From assembly GCF_964204645.1 (NCBI RefSeq), contig NC_134032.1, positions 14,688,275 through 14,752,274 on the forward strand: a DNA stretch of 64,000 nt, given 5' to 3'. Under the pieces are notes generated by a model. That model was not told the DNA's origin and searched no databases. It worked only from the letters and a program-made list of their open reading frames with translations. This DNA comes from Tubulanus polymorphus (Eukaryota; Nemertea; Palaeonemertea; Tubulaniformes; Tubulanidae). Positions 8,655-20,600 of this stretch are shown piece by piece. The translations under genes and the position numbers were made by a program. Each line of letters starts with the position of its first letter. Positions within the stretch are counted from its first letter, which is position 1.

Positions 8655-11600
8655 CTGATACGAGAGAGTGTTGAATTGCGGTTTAATCGGAAAAATCTGT
8701 TTGACGTCGATCGTATCCGTGTCGCCGTGATCGAGAAAATAACAAACAACGCCGTCGCCTTGACGACTGATGACCTTGATTCTGGATACGACGCCGTCGT
8801 TGAGCATGGCGGCGTAAACCGACCCGACGCTCGGCGACGACTCGCACGCGTACTTGTTACTACGGTAATAATCGCTCATCTCGACCTCGAGGTCGTCGAG
8901 TAGATCCTGAAATTCCAACGAAACATCGTCTCAGTTATCTATTCGTTATTAACCCTTTAGACTCGAGATACTGTTTATTAACCCTTTAGACTCGAGATAC
9001 TGTTTATTAACCCTTTAGACTCGAGATACTGTTTATTAACCCTTTAGACTCGAGATACTGTTTATTAACCCTTTAGACTCGAGATACTGTTTAATAACCC
9101 TTTAGACTCGAGACACTGTTTATTAACCCTTTAGACTCGAGATACTGTTTTTTAACCCTTTAGACTCGAGATACTATTTATTAACCCTTTAGACTGGAGA
9201 TACTGTTTATTAACCCTTTAGACTCGAGATACTGTCGCCACCAAAAACTGCACCGCCGAACAAACTTGGATTTTTCGCATCAAAATTTCCAAACTACGGA
9301 TATTGTTTTACATAAGACACGGTTTTCAGTTCAGTGGTAAGGCCTGGCTAAAAAGAAATACATAGAAGGACTTTTTCGGCAATCTAAGACCCAACAGGAG
9401 GGACTTTATGACTCGGAAAGGAGTACTCGCCAGTAAAATGAGGAAACTGTGATTATTGTTTACATGAGAGTATATTGAGAAACCAGCGGCGGATCCAGCC
9501 TATCTCGAGTACCGAATGTTGTGTGTGGGGGGAGGGGGATCTTGAGTACCACCTCATTCTCAATACAGTCAATATTTGCCTGTATATGACGTCACATACA
9601 AACATGGATCATGTTTGTCTCTCTCCGATACATGTGGGGGATACATGTGATACCTGGTAGTGAAGTGGTGCACCACAGGCCCTCATTTCCAATTTGTTTT
9701 TTATACGATAATTTCTGTTCTAAAATTGCGGAGATAGCGTCTGAGAGACACTAAAATTTCGAAATTCTTCGGGCGAGGACCCCTGAATTCCCCACCGGGG
9801 CATCGGGCCTTCAACCAGCTACTCGAGAGACACAATATCACTTTAACCCTTTCAGTGCTGACAAATCAATAAATACCCTATAGTGCTCGAGATAATTTGA
9901 AAATTCTAAAAAATTCCGCCCTAGTGTGTTGAATAACGGGAATAGCACTAAAGTGCGTCTACACCGCAGTGCGGTGTATCGTTAGTTATTAGTATTTTAC
10001 TATGTTTGACAGGTGCTGCCATTTTTCAAGAGAGATAATTACTAATTACTAATTACATCGATACACCGCAGTGCGATATGCTAGCAAAATCCATCACTGA
10101 TTTATACACCGCACTGAAAGGTTTAAGTAAAGTTATTCAGCACTGATTTATACACCGCACTGTGGTGTAGACGCACTGAAAGGTTTAAGTAAAGTTATTC
10201 AGCACTGATTTATACACCGCACTGTGGTGTAGACGCACTGAAAGGGTTAAGTAAAGTTATTCAGCACTGATTTATACACCGCACTGTGGTGTAGACGCAC
10301 TGAAAGGGTTAAGCAGTACTCAGATTTGGCCCCTCTGGATCGAACGATCGAGAGATACTTACAGAAAACTTTTCGCCGACTAATCGAACGATCACTTCCG
10401 TCGTGCCTTTGATATGTGACACGAAAACGTCGATAAATTGTTTTTGAGGAATTTCTAATAAATCTGCAAAGAGAGAAATACGTTTGATTAAAGCGCGCAA
10501 CAAAGTGAAACGAACACGAACGTCGATTGGTCTCTTGGCAACAAGAAGCTACTCCCACCCCCATGATAAAATTGACGCGTCCCCGCCTCATTGCGCATGC
10601 GTGCAACAAAATCATAAACGTCTTCATGGCGGTTGTTCTCGCCGCCGATTTATAGCTCAATTTTCGGGAATATTCATCAATCCTTCGACTCGTCAAAAAA
10701 TGGATATAAAAACGACAACTGCACAATTCTACTGATTCGATTAAAACCTATTTGAGATATTTACGCTGAAAATTAAGAGAAATATCTAAAAAAAAGATCG
10801 ATGCCAATCGAATATGAATTGACTTAACTCATTCACTCCAGAATATTCAAATTCAAAATCGCCCGCTGCAGACGGAATTTCCGCCATTTTGGTTTACAGG
10901 GGTAAGTTCCACTGGTACTTCCCATGATCAATAGTGTCAATGACCCGTTGCGTAGGGGATTCCATGGAATTCCCTCACATAATTTATGATAATGTTTACT
11001 CGCATTCTGATTGGTTAAAATCACGTGTAGTTTGAATGTAGGCAGTGTTTACATTTGTGACATCATGAAAGCCGCTCTCAGCAACGGTAAATACCGGCGA
11101 GCTGCTGACAGCCACGTAGTCGTTGAGTTCCCCGGCCAACTCGTAACAGAAAGACTGTATTCATTTACCTGGTTCAACGATTCGCACTTTAACGAGGCCT
11201 CGTTTAACGAGTTCGTCGTTAATCAAAACCCGATCCGAATTCCAGACTTTTACTTCGCACGTTTCATCTGCAAGAAAAACCGAAAATAACCGACAACGAA
11301 AATTATCGAAACCGACCGTCGATCGTTGGCGGGAAGAACTTTCGAATATTTGATCAGAGAATTTACCGGTTATTTCGACAAACTCCATTTTGAGGGGTTT
11401 GTCGCCCCCTCCGACGAGTTCCTCAATGGCAGACGTGCACGGTTGTTCATGATGCCCCTAAACATAGATAAACAAATCATTAAACTCTAGAACCTATTAA
11501 AAGGGTTGAATATTTCGAAGGATATGTTTTAGTTATTTAACATAAGACATAGTAGGCACACCATCAAACTCAGATATCACTCTCAAATCAAAAGAGATCT

Positions 11601-14600
11601 GACTTGAACGGAGTCTACTGTACCATCCAACTCAGATATCACTCTCAAGTCAATAGATCCGACTTGAGCGGAGTCTACTGTATCATCAAACTCAGATATC
11701 ACTCTCAAGTCAAAAGATCAGACTTGAGCGGAGTCTACTGTACCATCCAACTCAGATATCATTGTCAAGTCAAAAGATCCGACTTGAGCGGAGTCTACTG
11801 TACCATCCAACTCAGATATCACTCTCAAGTCAAAAGAGATCTGACTTGAACGGAGTCTACTGTACCATCCAACTCAGATATCATTGTCAAGTCAAAAGAT
11901 CAGACTTGAGCGGAGTCTACTGTACCATCCAACTCAGATATCATTGTCAAGTCAAAAGATCCGACTTGAGCGGAGTCTACTGTACCATCCAACTCAGATA
12001 TCACTCTCAAGTCAAAAATTCGACTTGAGCGGAGTCTACTGTATCATCTAACTCAGATATCACTCTCAAGTCAAAAGATCTGACTTGAGCGGAGTCTACT
12101 GTATCATCCAACTCAGATATCACTCTCAAGTCAAAAGATCAGACTTGAGCGGAGTCTACTGTATCATCCAACTCAGATATCACTCTCAAGTCAAAAGATC
12201 TGACTTGAGCGGAGTCTACTGTATCATCCAACTCAAATATCACTCTCAAGTCAAAAGATCAGACTTGAGCGGAGTCTACTATACCATCCAACTCAGATAT
12301 CACCCTCAAGTCAAAAGATCCGACTTGAGCGGAGTCTACTGTACCATCCAACTCAGATATCACTCTCAAGTCAAAAGATCCGACTTGAGCGGAGTCTACT
12401 GTACCATCCAACTCAGATATCATTCTCAAGTCAAAAGATCCGACTTGAGCTGAGTCTACTGTATCATCCAACTCAGATATCATTCTCAAGTCAAAAGATC
12501 CGACTTGAGCCGAGTCTACTGTACCATCCAACTCAGATATCATTCTCAAGTCAAAAGATCCAACTTGAGCTGAGTCTACTGTACCATCCAACTCAGATAT
12601 CACTCTCTAGTCTAAAGATCCGACTTGAGCGGAGTCTACTGTACCATCCAACTCAGATATCACTCTCAAGTCAAAAGATCCGACTTGAGCGGAGTCTACT
12701 GTACCATCCAACTCAGATATCACTCTCAAGTCAAAAGATCCGACTTGAGCGGAGTCTACTGTACCATCCAACTCAGATACCACTCTCAAGTCAAAAGATC
12801 CGACTTGAGCGGAGTCTACTGTACCATCCAACTCAGATATCACTGTCAAGTCAAAAGATCAGACTTGAGCGGAGTCTACTGTACCATCCAACTCAGATAT
12901 CACTCTCTAGTCAAAAGATCTGACTTGAGCGGAGTCTACTGTACCATCCAACTCAGATATCACTCTCAAATCAAAAGATCCGACTTGAGCGGAGTCTACT
13001 GAACCATCCAACTCAGATATCACTCTCATGTCAAATGATCCGACTTGAGCGGAGTCTACTGTACCATCCAACTCAGATATCACTCTCAAATCAAAAGATC
13101 CGACTTGAGCGGAGTCTACTGTACCATCCAACTCAGATATCACTCTCATGTCAAAAGATCCGACTTGAGCGGAGTCTACTGTACCATCCAACTCAGATAT
13201 CACCCTCAAGTCAAAAGATCTGACTTGAGCGGAGTCTACTGTATCATCCAATTCAGATATCACTCTCAAGTCAAAAGATCCGACTTGAGCGGAGTCTACT
13301 GTACCATCCAACTCAGATATCACTCTCAAGTCAAAAGATCAGACTTGAGCGGAGTCTACTGTACCATCCAACTCAGATATCACTCTCAAGTCAAAAGATC
13401 AGACTTGAGCGGAGTCTACTGTACCATCCAACTCAGATATCACTCTCAAGTCAAAAGATCCGACTTGAGCGGAGTCTACTGTACCATCCAACTCAGATAT
13501 CACTCTCAAGTCAAAAGATCCGACTTGAGCCGAGTCTACTGTACCATCCAACTCAGATATCACTCTCAAGTCAAAAATTCGACTTGAGCTGAGTCTACTG
13601 TACCATCCAACTCAGATATCACTCTCAAGTCAAAAGATCCGACTTGAGCTGAGTCTACTGTATCATCCAACTCAGATATCACTCTCAAGTCAAAAATTCG
13701 ACTTGAGCTGAGTCTACTGTACCATCCAACTCAGATATCACTCTCAAGTCAAAAGATCCGACTTGAGCGGAGTCTACTGTACCATCCAACTCAGATATCA
13801 CCCTCAAGTCAAAAGATCTGACTTGAGCGGAGTCTACTGTATCATCCAATTCAGATATCACTCTCAAGTCAAAAGATCCGACTTGAGCGGAGTCTACTGT
13901 ACCATCCAACTCAGATATCACTCTCAAGTCAAAAGATCAGACTTGAGCGGAGTCTACTGTACCATCCAACTCAGATATCACTCTCAAGTCAAAAGATCCG
14001 ACTTGAGCGGAGTCTACTGTACCATCCAACTCAGATATCACTCTCAAGTCAAAAGATCCGACTTGAGCCGAGTCTACTGTACCATCCAACTCAGATATCA
14101 CTCTCAAGTCAAAAATTCGACTTGAGCTGAGTCTACTGTACCATCCAACTCAGATATCACTCTCAAGTCAAAAGATATCTGACTTGAACGGAGTCTACTG
14201 TACCATCAAACTGAGATCAGAGGAAAGTTTAATAGTTTAATGATACACACCTCTTTTGGAAGAATTCCAAACAACGAACATTTTATTGCTTGAACAGGAA
14301 AACTACAAATGTTCTTTAATATTCGTTTCAGTTTATCTTTAGGGCGATATTCTGTATTTCCGTAATCAATGAACAAAACTTCAGCTTCTGGTTCAAACTA
14401 TAATGAAACAAACACAAATAAACCGTTTGGAAAATCTTGAATATTTCGCGGGACTCAGGATCCAGTTCGACAGTTGTGAGTTAGAGTTAACTCAAATCAA
14501 GATATGTTCAGGCGTTGAGAAGACTTACTTTTGCCGAAGTGCGAGTAGATAGTATTTGAGCTCGGTACCATTGCTGATCCATGGAATATTGAGCCACACA

Positions 14601-17600
14601 ATACGTTCCCTTCACCAGCGTCTGAAGACACTTTGGACTGGCTCGTTTCTAGAAAATACCAACCAACAGGGGTCAGTTACTGAAAGGCTCTCAATACCAC
14701 GGTGCATGGGGCAGTGACTGAAAGGCTATAGTTTGAATACCACGGTACATGGGTCAGTTACTGAAAGGCTATCAATACCACGGTACAGGGGTCAGTTACT
14801 GAAAGGCTATAGTTTGAATGCCACGGTACAGGAGGCAGTGACTGAAAGGCTATAGTTTGAATACCACGATACACCGTTGATCGATGCGAGATATTTCCAA
14901 CTATACTCACGTCGTAAATATCACTGATGGCCGCCATGATCTCATCGATGTTCGAGTCACGACGATGAACGTAGAACTCTTGACAATTTTCGTACAACGA
15001 TAAAAACACTTGAACACTTTCACTAAAACAAACATAAACAATTATAGAAATTAGTTGCTTTTTCCAAAAGTTGGACTAGTAGTCACTGATAAGTATAGCA
15101 TGCAGCCAATCTTAGTTGGACTAGTAGTCACTGATAAGTAGAGCATGCAGCCAATCTTAGTTGGACTAGTAGTCACTGATAAGTATAGCATGCAGCCAAT
15201 CTTAGTTGGACAAGTAGTCACTGATAAGTATAGCATGCAGCCAATCTTAGTTGGACTAGTAGTCACTGATAAGTAGAGCATGCAGCCAATCTTAGTTGCT
15301 TTGTCCACAAATTGGACTAGTAGTCACTGATAAGTAGAGTATGCAGCCAATCTTAGTTGGACTAGTAGTCACTGATAAGTAGAGCATGCAGCCAATCTTA
15401 GTTGGACTAGTAGTCACTGATAAGTAGAGCATGCAGCCAATCTTAGTTGGACTAGTAGTCACTGATAAGTAGAGCATGCAGCCAATCTTAGTTGGACTAG
15501 TAGTCACTGATAAGTAGAGTATGCAGCCAATCTTAGTTGGACTAGTAGTCACTGATAAGTAGAGCATGCAGCCAATCTTAGTTGGTTTTTTCACAAATTG
15601 GACTAGTACGTGGTAGTCACTGATAAGTAGACCTTGCGCCCAATCTATCACATAGTCAACATGGACTTTTGACTAACTACGACTGAAACTAAATTATTCT
15701 CTGACTTCCCAGCGTATTTTTTTATGATACTCTGACTTCACCTAACTCTGTTATATTTTAGCATCTGGTACGAGTTAAGACGAAGTTTATACTGTAATTG
15801 TTGAATATTCGAGGCGCGAACGTAGTAATCAGGAATGGACTGAAATTGCGTCAACTTTTAGCAGACGTAACTTACCCGATTCCGGGGACTCGCGGCGGAG
15901 GTATTTCCGTTTTTTCATTCTGGAAAGAAAACACGCATCAGAATAAAAATTAGTTTCGTTGAAAAAAAAATTAATTTCCAATCCTATGAACTCTTCCTGA
16001 GCCCAGTTTCACGAAAAAGTTTAAGCCTAAAACGGTTAGGTTTGAATTGTTGTCCTCATCAAAAACATGAATTAACCAATAGCGATTCCATCGATAATTC
16101 GAGTTTAACTTTTTTGTGAAACTGTTCCTGGTGTCATATTACCATCGATTTCTACATTATGTGGTAGATAAATATGATTGAATACTCACAGCAAACACGT
16201 ACGAATTATTGGTCACTGAGATGGTACTCTGTAGAACGGGGTATAAAATACATGTATTTTTTGCTCCGACTGGACTGAAATAGAAAATGTATCATCAGCA
16301 ATCGAACTAACTACGCCGGGATTAGCTTCATGGGCCGGAATTAGCTTCATGGGGCAGGATCAGCGCCACTGGGCCGGGATCAGTTTCAAGGGGCAGGATC
16401 AGCGCCACTGGGCCAGGATCAGTTTCAAGGGGCAGGATCAGTGCCACTGGGCCAGGATCAGTTTCACTGGGCTGGGATCAGCTTCACGGGGAAGGGTCAG
16501 CGCCAATGGGCTGGGATCAGCTTCACGGGGCAGGGTCAGTTTCACTGGGCTGGGATCAGCTTCACGGGGAAGGGTCAGCGCCAATGGGCTGGGATCAGCT
16601 TCACGGGGCAGGGTCAATTTCACTGGGTCGGGATCAGCTTCACGGGGAATGGTCAGTGCCAATGGGCTGGGATCAGCTTCACGGGGCAGGGTCAGTTTCA
16701 CTGGGTCGGGATCAGCTTCACGGGGAAGGGTCAGTGCCAATGGGCTGGGATCAGCTTCACGGGGCAGGGTCAGTGCCACTGGGTCGGGGTCAGTGTCACA
16801 GGTCAGGGTCAGTGTCACGGGGAAAAAACCAGTTCTCTTGCTTCTATGAGTTTGAAATTTTCTTTAATAAAATGTAATTATTTCTCTTTGGAGAAAATTA
16901 AGTTTTTTCTTTCGTTTTAAGATTTTCTTACTTTTCCATTTTAACGATATCCATCCATTCTTCGAGTCGATCCTCGATTCGATCGGGTAAAACTTCGTTA
17001 TACTGTTCTTTGTACATCACCTCGAGTCGAGTCGCGAAAAGTCCGTTCGGTTTCGTAGCAACCAACTACAACAATACGCATGGAGAAAATCAACGCGATA
17101 AAAGAAATCGAGAAACGCACGAGACGTTTCCTCAAATTCATACTCACATCTCGGACTCGACTTTTTACGGTTTCAAGGTCGGCGGAGCACGTTAATCTCG
17201 AACTAATTATTGGACCAAATTCGTCTGAAAATTCATCATCAAACTACAGCAACGGTTGACATTCATGAAAATTTTTTAAGTCTTAAAATGATTAATTTTA
17301 AATAGAAGACCACATTGAGAACATGAAGTTGCCAATAGCAAGAGAATTTCTAAGTTTCGTTTTTTTTGTGAAACCCGGTTCCGAATTGCAATCAAGATAC
17401 AACTGGAATATTCCAACTGTCGAACTTGAATCCCGAACTGTGGGAAATCCTGAACTGTGGACTTGAATCCCAAACTGTGGAGGAATCTTGAACTGTGGAA
17501 CTTGAATCTGGGACTGTGGAACTGAAATCCCGAACTGTGGAATTGAATCCCAAACTGCGGAACTTGAATCCCGAACTGTGGAACTTAAATGCTGAACTGT

Positions 17601-20600
17601 GGAACTTGAATCTGGAACTGTGGAATTGGTATTGTGGAACTGGATCTTACCTTCGTTATACCCGTCAAGGTTCATATCCTGGAACGACGGACCTCGCGAA
17701 GCGTTCGTCGCTTTCGTTCGTTTAGTTTTTGGTCGCACACCAGATGGCGCTTTCATTTTTTCTACTGCGTCTGCCGAGAAATAAACACAATGTCAAGGTC
17801 ACACATTCGCTAGGTTGAATAGGTGTCAAGGTCATAATCAGTACTCACCAGCAGTAATATCGAATGCGATGCAAGCGTTTTTTGCGGCGAGGTTTTCTGC
17901 GGCTTTTTTTGACGGACAAGTTTCTGAAAATTTATGGAAATATTTAACATTTGCGACTTATCACTTCAAAACATCATACAAATTGATAGATAAGAATCAG
18001 AGGTAGGGCTCGGCCTTGACCACGACTGTTGAGTCCAGTGCCAAAATATTTAACTGATACATGATAACATTTTCAGACACTTAGACGTATACATAGACCT
18101 GAAGCATATTGCACAGTAACATTGTATATTCAAATCTATGCTTATTTCAGTTCTATAAACTAACACCTTAAAACCAGTGTAAACTCATTTCGGTTCTATA
18201 ACCAATCTAACATCTTAAGACCAGTCTAAACTCATTTTGGTTCTATAACCAATCTAACAACTTTAGACCAGTCTAAACTCATTTTAGTTCTATAACCAAT
18301 CTAACAACAACTTAAGACCAGTCTAAGCTCATCTTGGTTCTATAACCAATCTAACAACTTAAGACCAGTCTAAACTCATTTTGGTTCTATAACCAATCTA
18401 ACAACAACTTAAGACCAGTCTAAGCTCATCTTGGTTCTATAACCAATCTAACAACTTAAGACCAGTCTAAACACATTTTAGTTCTATAACCAATCTAACA
18501 ACTTAAGACCAGTCTAAACACATTTTAGTTCTACAACCAATCTAACAACTTAAGACCAGTCTAAACTCGTTTTAGTTCTATAACCAATCTAACAACTTAA
18601 GACCAGTCTAAGCTCATTTTGGTTCTATAACCGATCTAACAACTTAAGACCAGTCTAAACTCATTTTGGTTCTACAGCCAATCTAACAACTTAAGACCAG
18701 TCTAAGCTAATTTTGGTTCTACAGCCAATCTAACAAGACCAGTCCTGTGATTCAAGAACAACTTAGGTTACTAATGCGCAACTGAATCGTGAGCCTATTA
18801 TGCGATTTCGACCTCGTGACACTTACGATTACATCCAAATGTTTGCCCGTGGATTCTTACTGAACTGATGAAACCATTTTTTGACGGGAGCGTATTGAAC
18901 ATCAAACCGGCTGAAATTAAAATATTTTAAAATGCGATTTAAAGAAAACTAGAGCCCGGGGTCAAAACTGAAACATGAGGACCCAGTTCCACAGTTGTGA
19001 GTTAAGATTTAACTCTCCGAGTTAAATGAACTAACTTTAACTCAGAGTTAACTCTAACTCACAACTGTGGAACTTGGCCGAGGATTCTTAATTACAGGTT
19101 ATCAAAATGATCTCTTTTAAATAAATATTTGAACGAGATATCATTATCAAACAGGGTCCCTATAGATCAGTCATTCCAGAATTCAAGGAGAAGATTTCAA
19201 ATTTCGAGGAGTGTATGTATCAGTTTCAAATCCCAATTAAAGTAAACTCCTCCTAAATCGGTACGATTTATCTCAGTAAACTGTTAATTCAGTCCTTAAT
19301 AAACTTAGTTTCTAATTCAGTTACCGCTTAAACCATTTAATTTAGTGGAATATGCTTGTATCAGGCCTATGACTGACTCAGAATCAGAGGTAGGGCTCAG
19401 CCTTGATCACGACTATTGAGTCCAGTGCCAAAATATTTCACTGATACATGATAACATTTTCATTTCTCTACTGACCAGGCCTAAAACCTTAAAACCTTAA
19501 AGTTGCCAATTTCTCAAAATTCAAGGAGTTTTCAAGGAATTTTGGGCATTTTGCTAAAATTTAAGGATATTCAAGGACCTTGAAAAACATTTTTGGTTTA
19601 GAAGTTTTCGACAAGGAGTCGAAGGGAACCTGAATATTTGAATGAGATATCGCTATCAATATAAAACTCACTGACGATTCCTTTTTTTTGCACGTAACAA
19701 TGAAGTAAAGACTTGAAATTTGTGTGTAGCTCATCCACGAGGAAATCGGGAACCGCTACGTTCCGTTGTATCGGTCGTTGATTGGTGATCGGTCGACCCC
19801 AGGTGGACGCCGACGGGCGTGGCTGCGGCGGCTGCTGCTGCTGGACCTGATTCGAATCTCCTGTTTGTGAAAGAAACGATAAAATCACTTAAGAAGGTAT
19901 TGAACAGTTTTAAACATTCTTATTTCATGAACATCATTCTTACAATTATAACATGAAAATCCTACATCAGAATGAAAAACTTGTCAAATTCTAAATTTGT
20001 TTTGATTTTTGTCACTGTTTTTATATTGCTCAATGTTTATATTCCTCATAATGTTGTTATAGCGCCAGGATTCCTGAAGGCGACTATGAGTTCGAAAGCC
20101 GAATAAACTAAATTAGCTGAACGAAACATTTCTGGTTCTTTTTACTCTTAGTGTACAGGGATTTTATATTATCTTTATACCAGGGACTCAGAGTGTTTCA
20201 TCAATGGTTATAATGAAGACAACATCAGTATTCCTGAAGATGACTATTAGGATATAGTCGAAACGTTGAATAAACTACACTAGCTCAAGGAATACAGTAT
20301 TCCTGAAGATGACTATTAGGATAAAGTCGAAACGTCGAATAAACTACACTAGCTCAAGGAATACAGTATTCCTGAAGATGACTATTAGGATATAGTCGAA
20401 ACGTCGAATAAACTACACTAGCTCAAGGAATACAGTATTCCTGAAGATGACTATTAGGATAAAGTCGAAACGTCGAATAAACTACACTAGCTCAAGGAAT
20501 ACAGTATTCCTGAAGATGACTATTAGGATATAGTCGAAACGTCGAATAAACTACACTTGCTCAAGGAATACAGTATTCCTGAAGATGACTATTAGGATAA

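Noticed and set aside
11604-14125. Many open frames with SGVYCTIQLRYHSQVKRSDL-type repeats
   Set aside because: They are produced by the 60-bp minisatellite inside a TDRD7-like intron; both strands are open and there is no start or splice logic.
15051-15651. Minus-strand frames with TKIGCMLYLSVTTSP repeats
   Set aside because: A 45-bp minisatellite artefact between two real exons.
16349-16920. Three overlapping open frames rich in Gly/Gln/Ser
   Set aside because: GGGATCAG-type minisatellite; all frames open on both strands, typical of a repeat.
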